Below, one piece after another: positions 12,332 to 23,730 of a stretch of 64,000 bases of DNA. Location of the stretch: positions 744,001 through 808,000 of the forward strand of contig JAYXKI010000004.1 in assembly GCA_037892935.1 (NCBI GenBank), read 5' to 3'. The stretch comes from Phlebopus portentosus. Lineage: Eukaryota > Basidiomycota > Agaricomycetes > Boletales > Boletinellaceae. Every line of letters begins with the position of its first letter. Positions within the stretch are counted from its first letter, which is position 1. A program made the translations under genes and the position numbers. The notes under the pieces were generated by a model that did no database searches, was not told the DNA's origin, and was given only the letters and a program-made list of their open reading frames with translations.

Positions 12332-13201
12332 ATGTCTTACCACCCAGCGTACACTTTTCCCGACGCGGATCTCGTCCTCGCATCGAAAGACAGTTGCAAG
12401 TTCCAAGTACACTCGACGATCCTGAAATACGCTTCATCGTTCTTTCGTGACATGCTGAGTATGAGGCGCGATCTCAGAGAGTCAGCCATGGATCCGATTC
12501 AAATGGACGAGTCCCAGGAGGTTTTGAAGACCTTCCTAGATGTATGCTATCCGCAGTTCAGCCTCTCCATTTCCGATATACCATCGGTCGATCACTTGCG
12601 AACTCTTGCATTTCTGTTCATCGAAAAATATGACGTACCCGCCGGGACAGCTGCTCTCCGAGCCCTCTTCTACGATGTGCGAACCACCTCGAAATTATCG
12701 CCGATCTCGCTTTACGGTCTCGCTAAGGAGCTGTCTTGGGAAGATGAAACAAAAATGATGCAAAAAGCCACCCTCGATGTGGACTTCGCAACGAAGAGTG
12801 CACAACATCAATTATCGGAGTTAAAGGGCCAAGATGTGGTAGCACTCACTCAGTTGCGCAAATCCATACGCGACAGCGTCGACAAAGCTCTGACAATTGA
12901 AAAACCGGCGCACTTCCTTGGAAGCTGGTATGGTGAATGCAATGATGGAAGACGTTATTGCAGAGCCTTCTTAGCGGATTCCCTGAACAAATCGAGATGG
13001 GAAGTTGTCCGTTTCCGTATACACAAAGAACTCGAGAACCGACCTTCGGGAAGTGGCTTACTGCAGCTTTTCTCCGGTGACCCAAGTTTTGAAAGCCTTT
13101 CGGAGATTGGAAAATGTCCAGCGTGCAAATTGTTCGTATTCACCCCATGTCAAGTGTACCAACAAGTTCTCAGTGAAATCTCATTGGCTACGTTGACGTA
13201 G
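12332..13201 (+). CDS. BTB/POZ domain protein
   Basis: This single-exon gene encodes 289 residues. The N-terminal 120 or so residues form a BTB/POZ domain: DADLVLASKDSCKFQVHSTI, then SSFFRDML and EVLKTFLDVCYP. BTB domains mediate dimerisation and often link substrates to Cul3 ubiquitin ligases. Agaricomycetes carry many such stand-alone BTB proteins, whose functions are mostly unknown. After the domain comes a helical region (RALFYDVRTTSKLSPISLYG) typical of this fungal group, and near the end a CPAC pair that may bind a metal. No kelch, MATH or ankyrin repeats are seen. A decayed relative lies immediately downstream (about 13290-13830), so the locus probably arose by tandem duplication. Confidence 0.87.
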   Translation: MSYHPAYTFPDADLVLASKDSCKFQVHSTILKYASSFFRDMLSMRRDLRESAMDPIQMDESQEVLKTFLDVCYPQFSLSISDIPSVDHLRTLAFLFIEKYDVPAGTAALRALFYDVRTTSKLSPISLYGLAKELSWEDETKMMQKATLDVDFATKSAQHQLSELKGQDVVALTQLRKSIRDSVDKALTIEKPAHFLGSWYGECNDGRRYCRAFLADSLNKSRWEVVRFRIHKELENRPSGSGLLQLFSGDPSFESLSEIGKCPACKLFVFTPCQVYQQVLSEISLATLT

Positions 13202-13289
13202 AGTATGTCTTCCCCGACTCATCTCATAACGTCTGAGAACAGACATAGCATGAACGTATGTTGTGTAGAGCGAGAATGCCGCACTGTAT

Positions 13290-13830
13290 GCTTGTACTCA
13301 AACTCTTGCAGCTGTTCGATAAGACGGTCGGGATACAACCAGACTCAAATGACGAAGCAGACCTACTCATCCCGGAAGAGCATCTGAAGTATTCAACTCC
13401 ATGACCGACATAGTTCCCGAGCGAGCCTCGCCCACCGAGATCATTCACGTCACTGAGAACCTCGAAGTCGTCAAGAGTTGATTCAATGTCATATATCTAG
13501 ACCAAACGTCCTTTCCTTCCACCGGTACTCCTTCCTTCGTGTGCATTTCAAAAAACTTTGCCACGCAGCGGAGCAATACGAGATGTCTGAAGTGCTAGTT
13601 GCAGTTCTTGCTTCATAATGCATGGAAGACTTACCCGGATCTTGCTGCTTTCGCACTTGCATCACGGTATGAAACTTACGGTCTTTATTGACCAGGACAC
13701 TCGTGCGACCAAACTTCTTTCGGCGAATTGGACCAATGATGTGCTCCTCATTTCAAGTGACAAGCTGCTGGTGCTTCTCGGACTTCATCGAGAAAGGAGG
13801 GACCTGATAATTGAATCCTTGAATCTCTAG
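13290..13830 (+). pseudogene. decayed BTB/POZ gene copy
   Basis: Pieces of a BTB-type protein appear in order but in shifting frames, with stops between them. They read LLQLFDKTVGIQPDSNDEAD, then PTEIIHVTENLEVVKS, then KKLCHAAEQYEMSEVLVAVL, then DLAAFALASRYE, and finally LLISSDKLLVLLGLHRERRD. The order matches a fungal BTB protein: the end of the BTB core, the AAxxYEM helix, the ALASRYE segment and the final LL-L-R-RRD helix. At least three frame changes or stops are visible, near 13385, 13480 and 13615. The true 5' end is not clear. It lies just after the intact BTB gene in the same direction, consistent with a tandem duplicate that lost function. Confidence 0.6.
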
Positions 13831-14447
13831 GATTATTACTCTTGGTATGGACCATCCAGACGCATCCGATGGCACTCAGTGAAATCCGGTACATCTGCCT
13901 GCATGCGTTTCGCGGTTCATTTTCAGACCCCTTTGTCGGACGTGCTCAAAATATCGACTCTCATAGGCAATAAAACAACACCCAGATGGCTCATTGACTC
14001 GAAACTCGACTTCCGGAACGAACAAGTGTTTTAAAGTACTGTATTTAGAAGAATAAATGCGAGGAATACTCTGATCGCGAGGATGATCATCCATTTCTAG
14101 ACAAGCACAAGCCCAACTCTGAGGTAGAGCGAGTTTTGGCGTTTTGCCAGAGCCCGTCTGACGTAGTGAGTGAAGAGCAATTATCGCTTTCCCGGCATTT
14201 GACGGTCATTACCGACCTACAGTTGTTTGATAAATAGAAGTAGAAAACATCGAATACAAAACGAGCTTGCAGAAATTAAAGAAAATGCAAATGTGAGTCC
14301 TCGTTTAAATAATAATGTCCATTGCATGAGAGTTCGCTGAAAAAGTAAACGGAAAGGAGGAAGAAAAAATGACGTTTATAAGCAGGATTGCAAAATTCGC
14401 GCTGATTGTGGTACGTACACAAGGATAGAGCGAATGAAGAAAGTACT
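13831..14447. other. intergenic region
   Basis: This lies between the decayed BTB copy and the 3' end of cerato-platanin 2. Nothing recognisable is seen beyond ordinary AT-rich spacer. Confidence 0.45.
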
Positions 14448-14864
14448 TCACAGGCCGCAAGCCGAACTGTCCACCTGTGTAGCAGTAACGTCAACGACCC
14501 CAAACTCAACCGCACGTCCATTCGTGAGCGTGTCGAGAGCCTCCTGGCTGAGATTGAAACCGTCGTCCGCATGGTCGATGGCAGTCACAAAGATGCTGTT
14601 GCCAGTGCCAGAGTACGTTAATTGCCAGCAGGTTCCGCATTGTGGGCTATTCCAGCCTGGAATTGCGGATGCACTGCCGATGTTGGGGAACGTGGGGACA
14701 CTGCCAAATGTCGGGAAGCGACTCGCAAGTCCATTTGCACCATCAGAGCAGACTACAATGTTCATGGAGGCGTCTGCGTCATCGTACGTATTGTCGAAAC
14801 CTGCGCGCACAGCGAATGCGGCGGTGGCAAAGAGGAGAGTCGTGAAAAGAGTCGTGAAGTTCAT
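14448..14864 (-). CDS. cerato-platanin family secreted protein 2
   Basis: This intronless gene encodes 138 residues, starting MNFTTLFTTLLFATAAFAVR. That stretch is a signal peptide, cleaved near residues 18-20. A more upstream in-frame ATG at 14909 would put 15 non-hydrophobic residues before the signal, so the start at 14864 is preferred. The domain has the four expected Cys (VVCSDG, QCGTCW and the terminal SACGL) and the AIDHADDGFNLSQEALDTLT core. It is closest to copy 3, from which it differs at scattered sites, and the promoters of the two share the motif TCATTTTATATG. It is transcribed away from the neighbouring TPR-CHAT gene, with about 1 kb between the two starts. Confidence 0.93.
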   Translation of the reverse strand: MNFTTLFTTLLFATAAFAVRAGFDNTYDDADASMNIVVCSDGANGLASRFPTFGSVPTFPNIGSASAIPGWNSPQCGTCWQLTYSGTGNSIFVTAIDHADDGFNLSQEALDTLTNGRAVEFGVVDVTATQVDSSACGL

Positions 14865-15898
14865 GTAGTGATGTGATGGTAGGAGAAGAGAAGTTCTTGT
14901 GCTATACACGAGCTTGTAATGGAGAACTGGAACTCTGTCCTCCCCTCAACTATTGTCAGCTCATTTTATATGTCAAGAACACACAGCCCTGAGATATTCA
15001 TCACACGCGGCGATGTACTTCGCGGTCGTCACAGACCGGAGCTGTGCCCCGCTAAAGAAACGCTCCGACCCGTCTTCGTTCGCCAATTACCCGACCTTGT
15101 GGAATCACATACATCACTTTGAACCTGTCAGTAAGGAAGCCCCTAGAAAGTCTCACAGTGGCTGGATTCGTCCGGAAAATAATGGAAGGCCAGCAGAAAT
15201 CCAAGCCCGCCGTGACGATCGTGTTTCATGATCAAACTATCAAGTTTCCTTGCGTAAACCAGTATGCGTGTGCCAAGAAGATATAAAAGCGCTGGAACTT
15301 GAAGTCCAAGCCCGTTCATAAGAAGTCCGTCGGATTTGAAGAAGTTGAACATCCGGGTTATCGGAAGGTAACGTAGGTATCTTCACGGGCTGAGAAACAA
15401 CGAACCGACCCAGGCGCTATATGGTAGCACCTGATGCATTTGATTGAATAATTGATTTGCTAATTCATACGCACTATGCTGAGGCGCACTATTTGAGTGT
15501 GAGTGAAGGGTATGTATGTACGGAATCGAGTCAGACTTAGAGACATGACTTCTCTCTCTACTAGAATAGAAGGTGACGAGTAGTTTGTGACATGCTTAGT
15601 GACGCCCTCTCAGTATGAAGCGCTGTGACACATGCATTGAACACGAACAATGATCATGATGCATTGCTATTTGACTTTTGACGCCTGCTGCATGTTGCAA
15701 CAGGATAGCGCTTATGTGCCCTTTACACAGCACGTCTACCATCCCTGGATCACCTGTTTGAAGCTCCTTCATGTTCAGGCAAGAACAGTTTGAAGAGGTA
15801 CGGTGTTCATCCCTCTGTCGTCCAGCTTCACTTGTTCATCGAACTTGGCTGAATCCTCGTCTGCGTATGCACAGCGTGAGGGCGACTCTTGATTCGCA
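14865..15898. other. divergent spacer, cerato-platanin 2 / TPR-CHAT 1
   Basis: This bidirectional promoter region lies between the minus-strand cerato-platanin and the plus-strand TPR-CHAT gene. It contains the TATA box at 14964-14970. No exon is convincing. Confidence 0.5.
14964..14970 (-). promoter_or_regulatory. TATA box of cerato-platanin 2
   Basis: The minus strand reads TATAAAA about 100 bases before the start codon. The surrounding bases (plus strand TCATTTTATATG) recur almost unchanged at 21611-21622 before cerato-platanin 3. Confidence 0.65.
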
Positions 15899-18800
15899 AT
15901 GTATCTCCTCCAAAAGACTAAACGGTTTTTACGTAAACTCGTCTCGAACATGAGAAATCGTCTCGCACCTTCTCAAGTAATACATATATCTTTCGCCTTC
16001 GTCCAAAATTCAGATGCTCACATATTGACGATCCAGAAGCAATCGGGGATAAATCAGGAAATTTCTTCGGAACAACCCGTTGAGCCTGACGCAGCCGCAG
16101 CACTCCCCGTTCAATTTGATACCTTATGGGATCGTTTTGAACAATCCGGGAATCGGGACGATCTTGACTTTATCATAGTTCATGGACAAGCCACGCTTGA
16201 GCAGCTTCCTGATGACAGCCCAAATCGGCTGGGACTGCTACGCAACCTCTCAATTTCTCTCCGTACCCGCCATGATCGATGGGGAGACATTGCAGACCTA
16301 GAACGAGCAATTGTGCTTCGGCGGGATGCTTTGAATCTTTGCCCTGAAGGGCATCCGGAACGCTCCACTACCTTGATATACCTTGCAAACTCGCTCACGG
16401 AACGCTTCGACCAGAGTGGCAGAGCTGAAGATCTGGACGAAGCTATCGCGTTGTACAGTGACGCCCTGATTCTTCGTCCTGAGGGACATGGCGATCGATC
16501 CAAAGCTTTAAATAGCCTTGCGAACTCGTTTTTGGCACGTTTCAAACACTACGGGAAGAGCGAGGATCTAGATGAATCAATCAAACTATATCGTGCAGCC
16601 CTCGCTCTATGCCCAGGAAGCCATCCAGAGCGTTCCATATCCCTTAATAATCTTGCCACCTCCTTACTAAATCGTTTTGGTCAAGAGGGAAGACATAAAG
16701 ATCTTGACGAGTCCATTGAGCTTCACCGCGCCGCTCTGATCCTTCGGTCTGAAGGACATCCTGGTCGTCCAGGTTCATTATTCAATCTCGCAAATTCCCT
16801 CTTGAGACGCTTTCAGAACGACGGCGTAATCGAAGCTCTTGAGGAGTCGATAGCACTTAATCGGGAAGCCGTGACCCTTCTCCATGATGACCACCCCATC
16901 CGTTTTAAGGCGCTAGGTAACCTCGCGAACTCACTTCTGACTAGGTTTGAACGATGCGGAAATATCCACGACCTTGACGAGACAGTCGCGCTCAACCGTG
17001 AAGCTGTAGCTCTTCAGCCTCAGGGACATACTGACCGATTTGTGTCGCTAAACAATCTTGCTCTTGCGTTGTCAACGCGTTTCGAGTATGTGGGCAAGCC
17101 TGAGGATTTGGATGAATCAATCAGACACTATCGCTCTGGCCTAGCTCTTCTCGGAGAATCCCACCCAGATCGTCCCACTTCGCTTGACAACCTGGCAAAT
17201 TCCCTCGCAGCTCGCTTCGAGCTCAACGACAAGGCTGAAGATCTCGACGAGTCGATAGATCTGACGCGTACCGCCCTGGCTCTTCTAGACGGCCATCCAG
17301 ATCGTTCTGCACCGTTATGCAATCTTGGGAAATTCCTACGTACTCGGTTCACACAACGAGGCTGGTCAGAGGATCTCAATGATTCAATCACTCTATTGCG
17401 AGGCGCATTGGCCATTCTTCCTGAGGGCCATTCCAGTCATTCCGTGGTGTCGCAAAATCTTGCAACCTCTCTTTCAACTCGTTTTCATCAAGATGGAAGA
17501 CATGAAGACCTTGAGGAATCATATTCACTCTGCCGCGCCATTCTGCATCGCCATCCAGACGGACATCCTGACCGACCCTGGTCACTTAGTGATTTATCAG
17601 GGTGTCTATTAGCCCGCTTTGAGCATACAGGCGAAGTGAATGACCTCAACGAATCAATTGCGCTTAACCGTTCTGCATTGGATCTTTGTACCATTGATCA
17701 TCCCAGGCGTTTCCAGCCACTGGTTAATCTTGCGAATTCGCTGTTCACTCGCTATAAGCACGATGGCCAACCTGACGATCTGAAGGAGGCAATCACATTG
17801 TATTCCTCCTGCGAGGCTATTTGTCCCGAAGGTCATATTCACCGTTCCACGCTGTCGAGCAACTTTGCGGCTTCTTTGTTGGCTCGTTTTGAAAAAGAAG
17901 GAAAATCTAAGGATCTCGACGAGTCAATTGTGATGCACCGTTCCGCCTTGGTTCTTCGTCCCGAAGGTCATCTAGATCGTTCCAAGTCGCTAATTAACCT
18001 TGCGAACTCGCTTTTGATCCGTTTCGAACACACGGGTAGAGTCGAGGATCTCGACGAGTCTACCACGCTATATCGCGCCGCGTTGAGTCTTTGTCCAGTT
18101 GGACACACCGATCATCCAAGGTTATTAGATAATCTTGCAAGTTCCCTATTTGCTCGTTTTAAATACAGTGGGAGGGCAGATGATTACGAGGAATCGATTA
18201 CTTTATACCGTGATGCCCTGTTTCTTCGACCAGAGGGCCATCCGCATCGTTTCTCTTCATTGAATAATCTTGCGAGTGCCCTATTGACTCGTTTCAAGCA
18301 CAAGAAAGAGGTCGCCGATCTTCACGAATCAATCGCACACCATCGCTCTGCCTTAGCTCTCCGACCAGACAGTCATCCTGATCGTTCAATGTCATTAATT
18401 AATCTCTCAAGTTCCCTGGCAGCTTTCTTTGATTACGATGGTAGCATAGATGCTCTTGAGGAATCGATTACCTTGCAACGTGCTGCCTTGGCTCTTCGTC
18501 CGGAGGGCCATCCAGACCGTTCCACGTCATTGAGCAACCTTGCGGATTCATTGTTAACCCGTTCGGAACAACGAGGCAGTCTAGAGGACCTTGATGAATC
18601 ACTTTCACTGTACCGTGCTGCCCTGGTACTCCGCCCCGACGGTCACCCAAATCGTTCCGTGACACTGATTGGCATTGCAAAGTCCCTTGCCGCTCGCTTT
18701 CAGAAGGATGGCCATCCGGAATATCTTGAAGAAGCCATTCAATCTTTGTCCAGTGCTGCCAATCACACGTTCTCCAGCTCATTAATTCGCTTGGAAGCTG

Positions 18801-20416
18801 CTCAACAATGGGCCACATTGGCACGTGCTCACGGTCATCAAACGACTCTCTTCGCTTATAGAACAGCAATGTTGCTCCTTCAACGTGCTCTCACACTTAG
18901 AGCTACTTTGTCCATGCAACATGAATTCATCATTAGCGATGACCGTTATCGAACTCTCGCACTAGATGCGGCGTCATTAGCGACGGAGAAAGGGGACCTG
19001 TTTGTTGCAGTCGAACTTCTGGAGCAGGGCAGAGCCTTGCTGTGGTCACAGGTACGAGGCTTCAGGACACCTCTGATCGACTCTCGGAGGTGGACAAAAT
19101 CCTTGCTGAGAGATTTGGGGACGTTACCCGTCAATTGGAGACCCTCACAACTTCAGATACACAGTCATCTGGTTCGAGTGTAACCGAAGGTGGTCTTCAA
19201 GGCGAACAGCGACAGACTCAGCCTTCCGTCGAAGATATGCTACTTCGCATGCGACAACTTTCGGAGGAACAAGACGCATTGATTGGTCAAATCCGGAAAA
19301 TACCTGATTTTGAAGACTTCATTCAGGCTACACCTTTTCACATCTTACAAGAAGCCGCTTCAGAGGGACCGGTAATTATAGTCAATCACTGCAGATTCCG
19401 ATCCGACGCCATCGTCATTCTTCCGCAGAAGGATGTACCATGTCTCTGTATTCCATTGGACAAAGAATTATTCGATGATGCTTCTGATATGTGCATTCAA
19501 CTCGTAGAAACGCGGCGAAAATTTCGAGTGAAGTCGGCCAAGTACGATCGGATACTTCGGCAAGTGATGAAATTCTTGTGGGACAGAATTGTCTCCAAAG
19601 TCATCCAAAAGATCCGGGAACTCGGCATCGCAGAAGGTTCGCGGATCTGGTGGTGCCCGACTTCGGTACTATCACTACTTCCCTTCCATGTTGCCGGACC
19701 TTATCAGAGCACGCTCGGCCGGACAAAGTATCTCCTTGACGATTATATCTCGTCATATACTCCAACCCTCAAGTCACTCATAAATGCCCGGTCGGGACTC
19801 CAGGAAGGAGACCAGAAACTTCTCGTTGTGGGCGACACGAAGCTTTCCGCCAAGGCAGAGGCCAATGCTATCCGTAGGTACAGACGTATGGACAAAGTCC
19901 TCTTCGATGATCGGGCCACTCGCGATGCAGTAATGAAGGCGCTTCGAGCAGCGGAATGGGTGCATTTTGCCTGTCATGGACAACTGGCCTCGGAACCCTT
20001 CAACTCTTCTTTCAAGCTATTCGATGGCGCGCTAACCTTACTCGATATTGTCCGGGCTCGTCTTCCAAATGCCGAATTCGCCTTTCTTTCGGCCTGCCAC
20101 ACCGCGGAACAAGCACCGGACTTCGCACTAGACGAAGTCCTGCATCTCGCAGCGGGAATTCAGTTTTGCGGATTTAGGAGCGTCGTTGGTACGATGTGGC
20201 AGCTGCTTGATAGGGACGGTCCGTTGCTTGCCGGGGTTGTCTATGCGCGCCTCATGCGGGATTTGGAAGAAGGAGAGGTTCGGATCAAGAGGTCCGCTGG
20301 TGCTGTTCGGGATGCTGCACTCTATTTAAAGGAACGCGGAGATGAAGGACAGCGTGGCGAAGCGGTTGGAAATGAAGGCTGAGAGATGGGTTAATCTTGT
20401 TCACATAGGTGCCTGA
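15899..20416 (+). CDS. TPR-CHAT protease-like protein 1, frame broken twice
   Basis: The gene encodes a long tetratricopeptide array followed by a CHAT (caspase/separase-clan) domain. An optional 60-nt intron (15977-16036) keeps the frame either way. Nineteen 45-residue units run from 16163 to 18724; one has 44 residues. A linker helix region follows, then CHAT with the expected dyad: His in HFACHGQ (codon 19975-19977) and Cys in SACHTAE (20095-20097). Compared with the intact paralogue at 24799-28682, one base is missing near 19071-19075, just before the linker to CHAT. One base is extra near 20361-20370, which displaces the conserved tail ERWVNLVHIG into another frame (that frame would stop at 20414-20416). 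As written, the first frame ends at 19183 and the CHAT frame stops at 20382. This is either a recent pseudogene or two sequencing errors. CHAT proteases are known in bacteria as TPR-linked effectors; the fungal role is not established. Confidence 0.8.
16163..18724 (+). repeat. tandem TPR array, 19 units of 45 residues
   Basis: The coding sequence repeats every 135 bases, with one unit of 132. A typical unit runs LDESIxLYRxALxLxPEGH, then DRSxSLxNLANSLxxRF, then a short linker ending in ED. The 42-45 residue period identifies TPR motifs of the kinesin-light-chain/TPR-10 style. Units are well diverged at the base level, so the array is old rather than freshly expanded. Confidence 0.88.
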
Positions 20417-21087
20417 TGGCATTACATGCGCCTGATATCGATCTCATGACGTTCTGGTCTGTCTTATCTATTGTTTGACACTAGAGTCGTTGGCTGTTGA
20501 TTCGTCTATCGCGCAAAAGTCATGTCTGGCATTGAAATCCTGCATATAAGACTAGCTGGTGTCAGAGAAGTACCGCATATCCTATGGCACCTGGCGTTTT
20601 CACGCAGTCTGACTTTCTTTTGCACATTGCTCCGCAAATTATTACCCGTTGTATACAAATTAAATCAGCGTGCATTATTTACCAAAATAAGTATCCATAC
20701 TGGATTTTTAGAAAAACAGAACTTACGCCAAAAGCGTGCGATATGACACCATAAAATCGAAACGAACATCTATGCGTTCTGGGTGGGTGGTGAGAACAAC
20801 GGAAATATTCATACAGACAGAACTATTCGACCATACATTCCCCGATGATAACAACAAATAAAAACGAATACAAGTTCAGAGTGGTACATCCAAAAAGGCT
20901 GAACGCTAAGTTATGAGTCCGAGCTTTGTAAGAAGTCCATTGCGTATAGTCCATTATGCCGCCTCCACAACAAAGGCTAGAACAGGATGACGTCGTCAGT
21001 GAGGACCACGAAGATCATGTCGATCGCGGGAGTTTTAATCCATACCTATACCAAAACCCGAAGCGGATGCAAATGTATCTGTATTGT
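20417..21087. other. convergent intergenic region
   Basis: This is the tail-to-tail spacer between TPR-CHAT 1 (+) and cerato-platanin 3 (-). It is AT-rich. No exon was recognised. Confidence 0.5.
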
Positions 21088-21504
21088 TTACAGACCACAG
21101 GAGGTCACGCCTATTTGCTCGGCCGTGACATCAACAACCCCGAATTCAACACCGCGTCCGTTGGTGAGGACGTTAAGCGCCTCGAGACTGAGGTTGAAGC
21201 CATCATCGGTATGGTCGATGGCTGTCATGACGATGCTGTTGCCAGTGCCAGGGTACGTTAGCCGCCAGCAGGTTCCGCATTGTGGGCTATTCCAGCCCGC
21301 AATTGCGGATGCACCGCCGACGTTGGGGAAGGACGGGACGCTGCCGAAGGTCGGATAGCGATTTGCCAGTCCGTTTGCGCCGTCGGAGCATGCAACGGTG
21401 AGCATCGAGCCTCCCGCATTGTCATAGGTAGTGTCGTAACCGGCACGGACTGCGAATGCAGCGCCGGCGAAGAGAAGCGTCGATAGGAGCGTCATGAATT
21501 GCAT
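21088..21504 (-). CDS. cerato-platanin family secreted protein 3
   Basis: This intronless gene encodes 138 residues, starting MQFMTLLSTLLFAGAAFAVR. This is the preferred start because it begins a clean signal peptide; the open frame continues 35 codons further upstream but without signal-like sequence. Four Cys are present (VACSDG, QCGTCW, TSCGL) and the core reads AIDHTDDGFNLSLEALNVLT. Like its relatives it should be secreted and associate with the cell wall or with surfaces. It is the closest match to copy 2 in both protein and promoter. It lies head to tail with copy 4 downstream on the window axis, with about 1.5 kb between them. Confidence 0.93.
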   Translation of the reverse strand: MQFMTLLSTLLFAGAAFAVRAGYDTTYDNAGGSMLTVACSDGANGLANRYPTFGSVPSFPNVGGASAIAGWNSPQCGTCWRLTYPGTGNSIVMTAIDHTDDGFNLSLEALNVLTNGRGVEFGVVDVTAEQIGVTSCGL

Positions 21505-22999
21505 GGTTATTGAGTAAATTGGTGATAACGATGCAGAGAAAGGTCTCGAATATGTAATAGAATGCAAAATGTAAGTGCTGAAGTGCTGTCCTTTCCTCAA
21601 ACTTGTCAAGTCATTTTATATGCCAACCCGACCGATGTATGGCATCCGCACGGTGTGCACTGAGCGGCCTTCCAAGGCCGATGTTATGCCTCATTGATGC
21701 GGTCATCGGACGCGTCCCTCACAGGAAATTAGCAGAAATCCCGCGCGGCGGTCATCCCCTTTACTTGCGTAGAGTTCCAAGTACTTCCACTTCCTCACTG
21801 CAGATCTCCTGCGTCACGAGGATTGCCAGTTCTGAATGGAGCATTCGGAATCTGGAACAGGATGCGCGCCAAGGGGAAAGCACCGGAATACCCCTCGGAT
21901 TCATAGCCCTTGCTTGCCGAATGCGCATAAAGATCGGATATGACATACATACTTTTCTGACATACGGCCTGGACATGACCTAGCGCGTCCTTGCAATTCA
22001 CGGCGAATTCATGCCGATCAAGTTGTCAGGAAGCCAAAAGATCCAGATTCGAGTCAGATGAGGACTTACATATGTTACTATGTAGTCAAAATCACTTCTT
22101 GAATGCACAAAGAAGATGAGCAAAGCCGAGTGAAGTGGTTCCAATAACTCAGACAAAGTGATCTGAGAAAGCTTCGGCGGAGACCTTTCCGGACGCATAT
22201 TGTGATGTCTTCATATCACAAGCTAGCACAAGCAAAGCTGATAGCGACGGAACCGGAATTTACATGTCGTCCGGAGTTAAAAGTCATGTTAACGTTGGCA
22301 GTCCAAGTCTAGGACGAGCTCATGGATTGAAGTCCTCGTGATGGCTACTAATTTGTCTTCTGACATTCAGCAACGGCGTCTAAATGACCGTCGTGTGCAT
22401 TTGGTGGGCGGAGGCGCTAAGCCTGAGGTTTCCAACTTCCGGAAGTTGAACGCCGACCTTTTTGTACCGTTCCGTGCCATTCATTCTGCGTCCGACTCCG
22501 CACCATCAAATAGAGTTCATGCACGGACCTCGGCATACGGCAAATTTGTATCTGGCAGTATCTGCCCTACTGATGACACTGCAACAACAGTTATCCCGGA
22601 CCGATATTCAGAAAACGAGCCTTTTTGAAATCATCAGCGGAATCCGAGATGCAATCGGTGAGATGTGAAGTCGGCGGCGGGAAGGGAAGGGAAGCCTGAA
22701 GGGAAAGAGAGACGAGACCGTGACGGTCACACTTAAATGTCACATGACTGATCAAATTCCACACTACAGAAACTCGAATTACAACATGTCATACACCGGT
22801 TTACAATGCAGCCAAAACAAATGGCCAATCTGGAACAACTGTCCAATATTCTGAACTAAAAACTCCATGGTGAGGGGTCTGTCACGGGAAGCCTGTCAAT
22901 AGCATAACTATCCTACGGAGCAATAAAATCAAATCAGATATTTGGAAAAACATATTCAAGCTCATATTACCCACATTCTCCAAGACCAGAGTCAGTTTC
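21505..22999. other. intergenic region between cerato-platanins 3 and 4
   Basis: The left end holds the promoter of copy 3 with its TATA box at 21614-21620. The rest has only short frames without motifs. Nothing else was recognised. Confidence 0.45.
21614..21620 (-). promoter_or_regulatory. TATA box of cerato-platanin 3
   Basis: TATAAAA on the minus strand lies about 110 bases upstream of the start at 21504, inside a block shared with the promoter of copy 2. Confidence 0.65.
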
Positions 23000-23407
23000 T
23001 CAAAGGCCACAGTTCGACCTTTCCACTTCTTTCGCATCGACGTCCGCAAAGCCCCACTCGACTGCATGCCCACCGGTGAGCGTATCAAGCGCCTCACGCG
23101 CAATATTGAATCCCGTTCCCGCATGATCGACGGCCGTGAGATAAATGCTCGTGCCCTCGAACGTCAGCTTCCAGCAGCTGCCGCACTTCGTGCTATTCCA
23201 GCTGACGCCTTCCACGCCGCCAATGTTCGGGAACGTGGGGAGGTCGCCGAAGGTTGGGAAGTCTTCAACGAGCCCGTTCTTGCCGTTAGAGCAGGCGACG
23301 CCCCACATGCTCCCCTCGGGGTTGTCGTACGTCGTGTCGTATGACGCGTGAACTGCGAACGCCGTGCCGGCGAGCAGGAGAGTCGAGAGCACAGATAAAA
23401 ACTGCAT
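23000..23407 (-). CDS. cerato-platanin family secreted protein 4
   Basis: This intronless gene encodes 135 residues, starting MQFLSVLSTLLLAGTAFAVH, a signal peptide. The four Cys of the fold are kept (VACSNG, KCGSCW, SNCGL) and the core reads AVDHAGTGFNIAREALDTLT. It is three residues shorter than the other copies, because of losses near the second and third Cys region, and it is more acidic. It is the most diverged of the three minus-strand copies. It stands head to head with the second TPR-CHAT gene, as copy 2 does with the first. Confidence 0.93.
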   Translation of the reverse strand: MQFLSVLSTLLLAGTAFAVHASYDTTYDNPEGSMWGVACSNGKNGLVEDFPTFGDLPTFPNIGGVEGVSWNSTKCGSCWKLTFEGTSIYLTAVDHAGTGFNIAREALDTLTGGHAVEWGFADVDAKEVERSNCGL

Positions 23408-23505
23408 GGTGATAGGATGAAAGTTTGTTCAGAGTAAGACTGCTAGTTTCAACGAAGAGTCGAATGGATGTTTCGATTCTGACATTTCCGTCTAAATCTT
23501 CGCTT

Positions 23506-23512
23506 TTTTATA
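23506..23512 (-). promoter_or_regulatory. TATA box of cerato-platanin 4
   Basis: TATAAAA on the minus strand lies about 100 bases upstream of the start at 23407, the same spacing as in the other copies. The flanking bases differ from those of copies 2 and 3. Confidence 0.6.
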
Positions 23513-23730
23513 CGCACAGGGTTCCGACGCCCCAGGCCGATGCAGTAATACCACCCAAGTGCTTCCGGTCGTTCTACGCCGTCAAAAAATCCTCAAAATC
23601 CTATACGCTTTGAAATGCATCCTAGATCTTAGCCGGCTACTCTTTCCAGTCCTCATCACACTTCATTCAGCAGGGGCAAGGAACTCGTGACGCGCGTGGC
23701 TATTCACATGTGGCCTTTCGCAGCAAGATC

